Shown here one piece after another: positions 27,603-34,729 of a stretch of 64,000 nucleotides of DNA (its first letter is position 1; each line of letters starts with the position of its first letter). Source of the DNA: SIG589 sp964566175. Lineage in GTDB: Bacteria; Bacillota; Clostridia; Oscillospirales; Acutalibacteraceae. Below the pieces are notes generated by a model. It worked only from the letters and a program-made list of their open reading frames with translations. It was not told the origin of the DNA and did no database searches. A program made the translations under genes and the position numbers. The stretch is taken from assembly GCA_964566175.1 (NCBI GenBank), contig CAZMHU010000001.1:72152-136151 (forward strand). The letters are read 5' to 3'.

Positions 27603-27947
27603 CTAACCGATCTGCTCTTTAACCTTTGCCGCTTTACCGACACGGTCACGCAGATAGTAAAGTTTTGCTCTGCGAACACGGCCGTTTCTTACCAACTCAA
27701 CCTTTGCTACATTCGGGGAATGTACCGGGAAGACACGTTCAATGCCTACACCGTAGGAAACACGGCGTACGGTAAAGGTTTCGGCAATGCCGCTGCCGTT
27801 CTTGGCAATAACAGTTCCTTCAAATACCTGAATTCTTTCACGCTCACCCTCGCGAATCTTAACGTGTACGCGAACGGTAGAGCCTACTTCTACAACCGGA
27901 GCATCCTCGCGGAGTTGTGCGGCTGCAAGTTGCTTTACAGCATCCAT
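27603..27947 (-). CDS. rplS: 50S ribosomal protein L19
   Basis: A 114-residue large-subunit protein at the 30S-50S interface, recognised by FEGTVIAKNGSGI and SVRTVRRVSYGVGVER-like segments. The start at 27947 has an AGGAGGAAAAT ribosome site; the in-frame extension to 28031 covers the leader RNA and is rejected. It is transcribed alone, from its promoter to its terminator. Confidence 0.96.
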   Translation of the reverse strand: MDAVKQLAAAQLREDAPVVEVGSTVRVHVKIREGERERIQVFEGTVIAKNGSGIAETFTVRRVSYGVGIERVFPVHSPNVAKVELVRNGRVRRAKLYYLRDRVGKAAKVKEQIG

Positions 27948-28067
27948 CAAAATTTTCCTCCTTAACAATCTCAGATGTTCGTAACCGATTTCGGTCAGAG
28001 GACCACCCGCTTCAATGTCGAATTTCGGCACTCAAGCCGCCCGTAAGGACAGGGCGAAATCAAATGC
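27948..28067 (-). promoter_or_regulatory. Structured 5' leader of rplS
   Basis: A leader of about 120 bases with several small hairpins: CGCCC/GGGCG, GGTC/GACC, and CCGA/TCGG close to the ribosome site. Firmicutes rplS messengers are known to carry an autoregulatory L19 leader; I infer this is one, but I cannot match the family consensus by eye. Confidence 0.45.
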
Positions 28068-28073
28068 TAAAAC

Positions 28074-28102
28074 ATTGTATCACAACCACCGAAAAAAATC
28101 AA
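28074..28102 (-). promoter_or_regulatory. Sigma-A promoter of rplS
   Basis: TTGATT (28097-28102), 17-base spacer, TACAAT (28074-28079) on the minus strand, back to back with the lrp promoter. Confidence 0.78.
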
Positions 28103-28131
28103 GATATATTTTTGCAATCGGGCGAAAAATA

Positions 28132-28160
28132 TTGATTTTTCTCCTTTTGTATGCTATAAT
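28132..28160 (+). promoter_or_regulatory. Sigma-A promoter of the lrp-aminotransferase operon
   Basis: TTGATT (28132-28137), 17-base spacer, TATAAT (28155-28160). Confidence 0.8.
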
Positions 28161-28214
28161 AACCAATAAATTTTCAAAGGCACACAGCGCTTTAAGCAAA
28201 GGAGATTTGATATT

Positions 28215-28694
28215 ATGGATAACATTCTGGAATTTTTGGAAAAAGACGCCCGTCTCACTCCGTCACAGATTGCCATTATGACGCAGCGTGACGAGGGCGA
28301 TATTAAAAATGCCGTTGCGGAATACGAAAAGAACGGCACTATTCTCGGCTATCAAGCGCTTATAGATTGGGACAAGACCGACCGCGAATATGTCAGTGCC
28401 ATAATCGAACTTCGTATATCGCCCCAGCGCGATTGCGGCTTTGATAAGGTCGCAGAAAAGATTTATTCCTATCCCGAGGTTAAAAGCCTTTACCTTATGT
28501 CGGGTGCTTATGATTTGCACCTTATAATTGAGGGACGCACTATGCGTGAGGTAGCGCAGTTTGTTGCCGCAAAGTTGGCGCCGCTTGAGTCTATTCTCAC
28601 CACTTCAACTCACTTTGTGCTTAAAAAGTATAAAGACAAGGGCGTTATATACGGCTCGGGCGAAACCGATGAAAGAGGAAACTGCATGATATGA
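28215..28694 (+). CDS. Lrp/AsnC family transcriptional regulator
   Basis: A 159-residue DNA-binding regulator. An N-terminal winged helix-turn-helix (LEKDARLTPSQIAIM, about residues 7-50) is followed by an RAM ligand-binding domain (about 62-145). Members typically sense amino acids. It overlaps the next gene by four bases (ATGA), so it is translationally coupled to an aminotransferase and may control amino-acid metabolism or its own operon. Confidence 0.92.
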   Translation: MDNILEFLEKDARLTPSQIAIMTQRDEGDIKNAVAEYEKNGTILGYQALIDWDKTDREYVSAIIELRISPQRDCGFDKVAEKIYSYPEVKSLYLMSGAYDLHLIIEGRTMREVAQFVAAKLAPLESILTTSTHFVLKKYKDKGVIYGSGETDERGNCMI

Positions 28695-29857
28695 TAAACT
28701 ACGACAAAATTCTTTCCGGCAAGGCTGTGTCACTAAAGCCCTCCGGCATACGCAAATTTTTTGACCTCACCGAAAAAATGCAAGATGTTACGGCGCTCAC
28801 GGTAGGTCAGCCGGATTTTGTAACACCTTGGCACATCCGCGAGGCGGCTATCGAAAGCCTTGAAAAAGGCAGAACGTATTATACCTCAAACGCCGGTCTC
28901 ACCCCTCTGCGCGAGGCAATCTGCAATTATACAAAGCGCCGCTTTAATATGGAATACAACCCGCAGACCGAGGTTCTTGTTACGGTCGGCGGAAGTGAGG
29001 CTATTGACCTTGCCGTGAGAGCACTTGTAAACGAAGGCGATGAGGTTATCATTCCCGAACCTTGCTTTGTCTGTTACGCACCGATTGTAACTATGGCAGG
29101 CGGCAAGCCTATTTCGCTCCCGCTCAGAAACGAGGACAAATTCAAACTCACACCGCAGATGCTCAAAAGCGTGCTTTCTCCACGCACAAAACTTATCGTT
29201 TTGGCTTTCCCGAACAATCCGACCGGCGCGATTATGACCGAAGAGGACTTGAAACCGATTGCCGATATGTTGCGTGATACCGATATCGTAATTCTTTCGG
29301 ACGAAATATATGCCGAACTTTCATATGGTCAAAAACACTGCTCCTTAGCATCACTCGACGGAATGCGTGAGCGCACCGTTATAGCGAGCGGACTTTCAAA
29401 AAGTTACGCTATGACAGGTTGGCGAATGGGATATACCCTAGCACCGCCCGAAATAACGGCACAGATGTATAAAATACATCAGTTTGCGATAATGTGTGCT
29501 CCGACGACAAGCCAGTTTGCCGCCATTGAGGCACTTAACAACGGTGACGAGGATATTGAGTATATGCGCGGAGAATATGACCGCAGACGCCGCCTTCTCC
29601 TTGACGGATTTAAATCCATTGGCGTTGAATGTTTCGAACCCGAGGGTGCATTCTATGCTTTCCCGAACATTGGAAAATTCGGTATGAGCAGTGACGAGTT
29701 TTGCGAACGCCTGCTTTTTGAAAAGAAGGTCGCAATAGTCCCCGGAACGGCGTTCGGCGAATGCGGCGAAGGTTTTGCACGTATCTCCTACGCATATTCT
29801 GTGAGTCACATTAACACGGCAATAGAAAAAATCGGCGAGTTTGTAAAATCGCTGTAA
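28691..29857 (+). CDS. Class I/II PLP-dependent aminotransferase
   Basis: A 388-residue cytoplasmic aminotransferase of the aspartate/aromatic type. PLP-lysine motif SGLSKSYAMTGWRMGY, NNPTGA (with the conserved Asn), and SDEIYAEL (PLP pyridine aspartate). Family resemblance is to PatA/AspC-like enzymes; the amino donor is not decidable here. It is coupled to the Lrp gene. Confidence 0.93.
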   Translation: MINYDKILSGKAVSLKPSGIRKFFDLTEKMQDVTALTVGQPDFVTPWHIREAAIESLEKGRTYYTSNAGLTPLREAICNYTKRRFNMEYNPQTEVLVTVGGSEAIDLAVRALVNEGDEVIIPEPCFVCYAPIVTMAGGKPISLPLRNEDKFKLTPQMLKSVLSPRTKLIVLAFPNNPTGAIMTEEDLKPIADMLRDTDIVILSDEIYAELSYGQKHCSLASLDGMRERTVIASGLSKSYAMTGWRMGYTLAPPEITAQMYKIHQFAIMCAPTTSQFAAIEALNNGDEDIEYMRGEYDRRRRLLLDGFKSIGVECFEPEGAFYAFPNIGKFGMSSDEFCERLLFEKKVAIVPGTAFGECGEGFARISYAYSVSHINTAIEKIGEFVKSL

Positions 29858-29882
29858 AAAAACCGCCGAACGGCGGTTTTTC
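29855..29882. terminator. Bidirectional intrinsic terminator
   Basis: An AAAAACCGCCG/CGGCGGTTTTT inverted repeat (29858-29868 with 29871-29881) lies between the aminotransferase and mtaB. Confidence 0.88.
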
Positions 29883-29884
29883 TT

Positions 29885-31171
29885 TTATTCAATCTCTCCG
29901 GCGCAGCAGTCGCCCTCGCGTGAGTGAAGTTTCACCTTTACAATACTGCCGCAAAGGTTTTCGTCACATCTGACCTTAACACGGGTATAATTTTCGGTAT
30001 AACCCTCAATAAATCCGTTCTGCGGGGTTTCAAGCAAAACCGAAACCGTTTTGCCCAGCATTTTATCAAGAAACGCTCGCTCGCTTTCGGCACAGGTTTC
30101 CGCCATAATTTTGCTTCTTTTTGCTTTGTCGGCGTTTTTGACCTGATTTTGGAATTTATCCGCCGCCGTTCCCTTTCGCCGCGAATAGGCAAAAATATGG
30201 GCTTTTGCAAAACCGATTTCCTCGGCAAACAAACGCGACTGTTCAAACTCTTCCTCTGTTTCGCCGGCAAAGCCTACCATAATATCCGTGGTTATCGCGC
30301 AATCCTCAAACACACGACGAATACGGCATATAAGGTCGCGATAAAAAGCGGTATCATAATGGCGGTTCATACGCAAAAGCGTGCTGTCGCAACCCGACTG
30401 AAGTGACAGATGAAACTGCGGACAGAACTTGCGCTGTTTTTTAAGGCGTTCTAACATTTCGTCGGTTATGTGGTCGGGTTCAAGCGAGCCAAGCCGCACA
30501 CGTTCTATCCCCTCAATCTCGGCAACGGCATCGACCGCGTCGCAAAGGTTAAGTCCCGTATCCTTTCCGTATGCCGAAAGGTTTATTCCGACAAGCACGA
30601 TTTCCGAAAAGCCTTTTTCCGCCAGCGTGTTTATTTCGGTCTTGATGCTTTCAATACTGCGAGAACGCACACGGCCACGCGCAAAGGGAATAATACAGTA
30701 GGAGCAAAAGCGGTCGCAGCCGTCCTCGATTTTTACAAAAGCACGGGTGCGCTCCGAAAAATCCGTTATTGCGGGGGTTAAAAAGAGTTCTCCTTTTTTA
30801 TGTTCCCAAATATCGATAATGCGATTTTGTTCTTCGAAATACTGCCCGAGAATATCGGGAAGTCTGCCATCGCCCGCATTATTGAAAACGATATCAACCT
30901 CGGGAAGTTGCTCTGCCACATCGGGGAAAGCCGCCGGGCCGCAACCGCACAAAACAATTACGGCATCAGGCAAAGCACGGCGAAAACGACGCACAGCCTG
31001 ACGAGTTTTTCGGTCGCTTTCGGCAGTAACGGTACAGGAATTTATTATTACAATATCGGCATTTTCGTCGCCGCAATCGCAGTCATATCCGACATTAGCG
31101 AGTTGTTCTCGCATTGACTCCGTTTCGTATTGATTGACTTTACAGCCGAGAGTATAAAAAGCAACCTTCAT
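29885..31171 (-). CDS. mtaB: tRNA (t6A37)-C2 methylthiotransferase MtaB
   Basis: A 428-residue radical SAM enzyme that adds a methylthio group to t6A37 of ANN-reading tRNAs. It begins MKVAFYTLGCKVNQYE, the MtaB signature, with an N-terminal UPF0004 domain (three cysteines for one FeS cluster). The radical SAM motif CSYCIIP follows, then a C-terminal TRAM domain. AAAGGTGATAT precedes the start. It has its own promoter. Confidence 0.96.
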   Translation of the reverse strand: MKVAFYTLGCKVNQYETESMREQLANVGYDCDCGDENADIVIINSCTVTAESDRKTRQAVRRFRRALPDAVIVLCGCGPAAFPDVAEQLPEVDIVFNNAGDGRLPDILGQYFEEQNRIIDIWEHKKGELFLTPAITDFSERTRAFVKIEDGCDRFCSYCIIPFARGRVRSRSIESIKTEINTLAEKGFSEIVLVGINLSAYGKDTGLNLCDAVDAVAEIEGIERVRLGSLEPDHITDEMLERLKKQRKFCPQFHLSLQSGCDSTLLRMNRHYDTAFYRDLICRIRRVFEDCAITTDIMVGFAGETEEEFEQSRLFAEEIGFAKAHIFAYSRRKGTAADKFQNQVKNADKAKRSKIMAETCAESERAFLDKMLGKTVSVLLETPQNGFIEGYTENYTRVKVRCDENLCGSIVKVKLHSREGDCCAGEIE

Positions 31172-31204
31172 TTATATCACCTTTAATATTTTAAATACTA
31201 ATGT

Positions 31205-31233
31205 ATTATAGAGCAAAAAAGCATTTATTGCAA
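31205..31233 (-). promoter_or_regulatory. Sigma-A promoter of mtaB
   Basis: TTGCAA (31228-31233), 17-base spacer, TATAAT (31205-31210) on the minus strand. Confidence 0.8.
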
Positions 31234-31240
31234 CTTAATG

Positions 31241-31269
31241 TTGACTTTGAGAGAAAAAAATAGTATCAT
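31241..31269 (+). promoter_or_regulatory. Sigma-A promoter of the HPr-like gene
   Basis: TTGACT (31241-31246), 17-base spacer, TATCAT (31264-31269). Confidence 0.7.
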
Positions 31270-31292
31270 TCTTTTGAAAGGTGGAAAAAAAT

Positions 31293-31538
31293 ATGGTTGA
31301 AGAAACTATAATGCTTCACAGTGTTGACGAAGTTAAAGGTCTTGCGGCGATAGCAAACACAAAAAACTATGACGTTGACATTATCTCCGGCAAATATCTT
31401 ATAAACGCAAAATCGATTATGGGTATTTTCAGTCTTGACCTTACCCATCCGCTCAGAATTGTCGCATATTGTGACTCGGACGACGGTTTTTTAAACGAAA
31501 TCGAAAGTTTTGTATACAGAGAAGAACAAAAAATGTGA
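31293..31538 (+). CDS. HPr-fold protein with Ser46 site but no His15 (Crh-like)
   Basis: An 81-residue HPr-family protein. The regulatory-serine segment is well kept (NAKSIMGIFSLDL). The active-site histidine region (GxHARPA in HPr) is absent and replaced by VKGLAAIAN. Such a protein cannot carry PTS phosphate; in Bacillus the analogous Crh acts only in carbon catabolite regulation through serine phosphorylation. AAAGGTGG precedes the ATG at 31293. It is a single-gene unit with a promoter and terminator. No HPr kinase gene is in the window. Confidence 0.8.
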   Translation: MVEETIMLHSVDEVKGLAAIANTKNYDVDIISGKYLINAKSIMGIFSLDLTHPLRIVAYCDSDDGFLNEIESFVYREEQKM

Positions 31539-31561
31539 GACCGAGGTCTCACATTTTTTTT
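31528..31561. terminator. Bidirectional intrinsic terminator
   Basis: AAAAAATGTGAGACC/GGTCTCACATTTTTT stem (31528-31542 with 31545-31559). It overlaps the stop codons of both the HPr-like gene and the convergent ABC exporter gene. Confidence 0.88.
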
Positions 31562-33213
31562 AGTTCAATATTACCGTCCGACACTTCGAGCAAACTGTCG
31601 CAAATATCAAGCACAGCACGTCGGTGTGTTATTAGTATTACGGTTTTTTCGCTTTCTTTTTTCAAATTTTCGAGAAGTTTGAGTTCTGTTTCTTCGTCCA
31701 GCGCAGAAGTGCATTCATCGAGCAACATAATCGGTGCATCAAGCAACAGCGCACGCGCTATTGCTATACGCTGAAGTTGTCCCTCGGAGAGTCCGAGTCC
31801 CCTCTCGCCTATCGGTGTGTCAAAGCCTTTCGGAAGTGACATTATGAAATCATATATTACCGCTTGCTTTGCCGCACGTTCAAGTTGTTCGTCGGTAACG
31901 TTGCCTGACAAAAAGGTTATATTTTCACGTATCGTACCCGAAAGCACCATAACACCCTGCGGAACATAGGAAAACAGTCCCCTAACCGCTGAAGTAACGG
32001 GTATATCACCCTGTTCTGTTTTAAGAGAAAGACTGCCGTCTGTCGGTCGGTAGAGTCCCAAAAGCAGTCGAAACAGTGTACTCTTTCCTTTGCCCGACTC
32101 GCCCATAACGGCGCAAACACTTCCCTTTTTCAAAGAGAAATCGGCATTTTTTATCACCATTCGCGCATCATATCCGAAACACAGTCCGCTAGCGTCCAAA
32201 GAGCGAAGTTCGCAATAGATTTTATCGGTATCGACCGAGGGGTCAATCGTCTCATCTTCGAGATTTTCAAGTTCTATAAGGCGTTCCGCCGAGGCAACAG
32301 CCGAATAGTATGCCGGCAAGAGTCCCGAAATATTTTGGAGCGGGTTTCTGAGTTGGCTCACGAGTTGCAAAAACGCAATAAACGTTCCGTATGTCAGAGT
32401 GCCGTTCGCAATGCCGAGCGCACCCCATATTATAACGCCGTAATAACCGAGCGTGAATGAGCCATAAAGACCGCTGTGCATAAGAACGCTCAGCACCGCA
32501 CGCTTTACTTTCACAAAAAAATTATCCGACAGATAGCAATCTAGTTTTCCCGCAACGGAATTCTTTGCGGCAAATGTTTTAATAACGGTCATATTCTGCA
32601 CGCTCTCCTGAATAAAGGAGCGAACAACGCCGTCGGTACGCTGAACCTCTTTATGAAGATATTTATATCTCTTGTTTATCATTCTTCCCATAAGCGGAAA
32701 GACAAATCCGATAATCACAACAAACACCGCTACCGCAGGCTCTAAAAAAACGACAACGGCTATGCCCGCTATAAGTTTCACAATAAGCGATATTGCGGCG
32801 GGAATAATGCTCGCAAAGCCGTTCACGACAACATCAACATCACTTGTAAAACGGTTTACCATTTCACCCGAATGGAGCGACGTTATCTCTTTATACTCTT
32901 TCCCGATAAGCGATGAAAAGAGCAGTTGCTTAATATACATATCCATTTTATATGCGGTTTTATGTTTCAACAGTCCGTTGAGTGTGTTTGCGACAAGTTG
33001 AATGACAAGCACCGAAAGCAACAGCACTATATTTTTTAATATTTCGTCTCCCGCTGTGCCGAATTGTGCGCCGTCCAAAATTTCGCGCGTTATCAGTATA
33101 AGCACAATACTGCTCAGTGATACCGCGGTGCTTAAGACCGATAAAAGCACAACAGCAGGCAAAAAGCGCTTAAAACGGCGGAATATCCAAAAAACGGTTT
33201 CCTTATTTTTCAT
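31549..33213 (-). CDS. ABC exporter, fused permease and ATPase, paired with PqqD-like gene
   Basis: A 554-residue exporter-type ABC protein. Six membrane helices (about 1-310) precede the ATPase with Walker A GESGKGKST, a variant signature LSEGQLQRIAIARA, and Walker B IMLLDECTSALD. There is no N-terminal C39 peptidase domain. The start codon directly abuts the stop of the PqqD-like gene (TAAATG), so the two are one operon. The pairing suggests peptide export or a peptide-linked role, but the cargo is not identified. Confidence 0.88.
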   Translation of the reverse strand: MKNKETVFWIFRRFKRFLPAVVLLSVLSTAVSLSSIVLILITREILDGAQFGTAGDEILKNIVLLLSVLVIQLVANTLNGLLKHKTAYKMDMYIKQLLFSSLIGKEYKEITSLHSGEMVNRFTSDVDVVVNGFASIIPAAISLIVKLIAGIAVVVFLEPAVAVFVVIIGFVFPLMGRMINKRYKYLHKEVQRTDGVVRSFIQESVQNMTVIKTFAAKNSVAGKLDCYLSDNFFVKVKRAVLSVLMHSGLYGSFTLGYYGVIIWGALGIANGTLTYGTFIAFLQLVSQLRNPLQNISGLLPAYYSAVASAERLIELENLEDETIDPSVDTDKIYCELRSLDASGLCFGYDARMVIKNADFSLKKGSVCAVMGESGKGKSTLFRLLLGLYRPTDGSLSLKTEQGDIPVTSAVRGLFSYVPQGVMVLSGTIRENITFLSGNVTDEQLERAAKQAVIYDFIMSLPKGFDTPIGERGLGLSEGQLQRIAIARALLLDAPIMLLDECTSALDEETELKLLENLKKESEKTVILITHRRAVLDICDSLLEVSDGNIELKKM

Positions 33214-33480
33214 TTATTCGGTTATGCCGGAACCCAGTATGTTTGCAACAAAATTTGCAACATCCGCTTCGGCAATCTCCCTCGGTACATCATATTCGGC
33301 AAGCAACGCGTCGACAAGTTCCGCTTCGGTCATATCGCGTTCCTGCATTTTCTTAAAGAGAAATGCTCCTGTTTCGTTCAGTGTTATTATGGCATTGAAA
33401 TCAAGCGTTGCCTTTCCCGTGGGAACCACAATAACCTTTCCCGCAACGTCTTTAAGCAAAAAAGAATCCTTAATTTTCAA
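33214..33480 (-). CDS. PqqD-like protein (candidate peptide-recognition domain)
   Basis: An 88-residue protein of the PqqD family: a winged-helix domain with the typical order of an N-terminal beta segment, LNETGAFLFKKM, AELVDALLAEYDV and a final ADVANFVANIL helix. Many PqqD domains bind leader peptides of ribosomally made, modified peptides. The start codon is TTG at 33480, supported by GAGGTGA five bases upstream; longer frames run into the promoter. It is co-transcribed with the following ABC exporter. No radical SAM or other maturase is next to it. Confidence 0.8.
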   Translation of the reverse strand: MKIKDSFLLKDVAGKVIVVPTGKATLDFNAIITLNETGAFLFKKMQERDMTEAELVDALLAEYDVPREIAEADVANFVANILGSGITE

Positions 33481-33511
33481 AGCAATCACCTCAAAAAAGT
33501 TATATATTGTT

Positions 33512-33540
33512 ATTATACTGTAAATTATTTCTACTTTCAA
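33512..33540 (-). promoter_or_regulatory. Sigma-A promoter of the PqqD-ABC operon
   Basis: TTGAAA (33535-33540), 17-base spacer, TATAAT (33512-33517) on the minus strand. Confidence 0.8.
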
Positions 33541-33550
33541 GTAAAACACT

Positions 33551-33579
33551 TTGCTTTTTACGATAATATGTGTTATACT
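33551..33579 (+). promoter_or_regulatory. Sigma-A promoter of the DUF6106 gene
   Basis: TTGCTT (33551-33556), 17-base spacer, TATACT (33574-33579). Its -35 lies only ten bases from the -35 of the divergent PqqD promoter. Confidence 0.72.
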
Positions 33580-33606
33580 GACAAAAAAGACATTGGGAGA
33601 ATCACT

Positions 33607-34110
33607 ATGGATACCTTTAACGAACAAATTATTAAAATTCGCACAAACGCAAAAACCTTGGCAATCAGAGCGGCAATATGGCTTGGGGCAATTCTGCTTT
33701 CGACCGTTTTCTTTATGTTGCTTAAATATATTGGCACTGTTATTTTACTGCTTGAAGTTTTGCTTTTCTGGGGCGCACTTAAACTCACCCGCTTTACAAG
33801 CGTTGAGTACGAATACATTCTCACCAACGGCGAACTCGATATTGACAAAATCACGGCACAGAGTTCGAGAAAGCGTATTGTCACAATAAACTGTGCCGAC
33901 ATTGAAAAAATCGGAAAATATCAAAGTGGAATGCAACTTCACGGCAAACTTTATATCTGCTGTAACGAAAACGACAACGCATATTATATTATCACCCGCG
34001 ACAAGCAGAACAATTCCGTTTGCCTTGTTATCGCACCCGAAGAAAAGATGAAAAACGGAATAAAATCCTTCCTGCCTAGAATTATACAGAAAGACGCCTT
34101 TGCCGATTAG
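33607..34110 (+). CDS. DUF6106-like membrane protein
   Basis: A 167-residue protein with two adjacent membrane helices near residues 20-55 (IWLGAILLSTVFFML and TVILLLEVLLFWGAL) and a C-terminal soluble domain containing YEYILTNGELDIDKI, a pattern seen in DUF6106 and in PH-like membrane domains of clostridia. The role is unknown. The start at 33607 has GGGAG upstream. It is followed by its own terminator. Confidence 0.75.
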   Translation: MDTFNEQIIKIRTNAKTLAIRAAIWLGAILLSTVFFMLLKYIGTVILLLEVLLFWGALKLTRFTSVEYEYILTNGELDIDKITAQSSRKRIVTINCADIEKIGKYQSGMQLHGKLYICCNENDNAYYIITRDKQNNSVCLVIAPEEKMKNGIKSFLPRIIQKDAFAD

Positions 34111-34144
34111 TATATTTTCGCAACATCCGCACATAAATATTATT

Positions 34145-34177
34145 AAGCCGCAGTAAACGCTGCGGCTTTAATTTTTT
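34145..34177 (+). terminator. Intrinsic terminator after the DUF6106 gene
   Basis: AAGCCGCAG/CTGCGGCTT stem (34145-34153 with 34160-34168), then TTAATTTTTT. Confidence 0.85.
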
Positions 34178-34191
34178 GTCGGGTGATTTGT

Positions 34192-34683
34192 ATGAAAAAA
34201 CTTTTAATCCTTTTTTTGATAATTTTCATTCTTGCCGGTTGCAAAGCCGAAAAGCAAACGGCGGTACAACTTTCCGGTCTTTCCTTTGACTGCAATGCAG
34301 ACTATAACGGCGGAACTGTTGCGGGGAATATAAAAGCCTACGGAGGCGGAGTGTTTTCCTTTACCTTGACAGAACCTAAATCGATTGCGGGAATGGAAGT
34401 AAAATACGACGGCGAGACTATGACGGTGAACTATTTGGGACTTTCCTATTCACCGCAGTTACCGCTCCCCGCAGAAAACATAAACTCGGTTCTAAACACC
34501 ATTATCGCAGCCGCGTCGGGTGGGAAAACCGCAAAACTATGCAGAGACAGATATATTCTCGAAGACAGTGCGGACGGTTTCACATATACCCTCACCGTTA
34601 CCGAAAGCGGACTGCCGTTATCCCTTTCCGTTCCCGCCGCCGCTCTCACCGCCGAATTTTCAAACGTAACACTCATAAAATAG
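34192..34683 (+). CDS. Lipoprotein of unknown function
   Basis: A 163-residue exported protein with a lipoprotein signal peptide: MKKLLILFLIIFILAGC, lipobox LAGC with the lipidated C17. The mature part is beta-rich and resembles small domains that interrogate extracellular material, but I recognise no family. GGTGA lies six bases upstream of the ATG at 34192. It may be read through from the DUF6106 gene; no separate promoter is clear. Confidence 0.8.
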   Translation: MKKLLILFLIIFILAGCKAEKQTAVQLSGLSFDCNADYNGGTVAGNIKAYGGGVFSFTLTEPKSIAGMEVKYDGETMTVNYLGLSYSPQLPLPAENINSVLNTIIAAASGGKTAKLCRDRYILEDSADGFTYTLTVTESGLPLSLSVPAAALTAEFSNVTLIK

Positions 34684-34684
34684 C

Positions 34685-34728
34685 AAAAACAGACATTCCC
34701 AAAAAAGGAAATGTCTGTTTTGTTTTTT
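34685..34728. terminator. Bidirectional intrinsic terminator
   Basis: An AAAACAGACATTCC/GGAAATGTCTGTTTT stem with one bulge and a TTTTTT tail lies between the convergent lipoprotein and hydrolase genes. Confidence 0.85.
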
Positions 34729-34729
34729 A

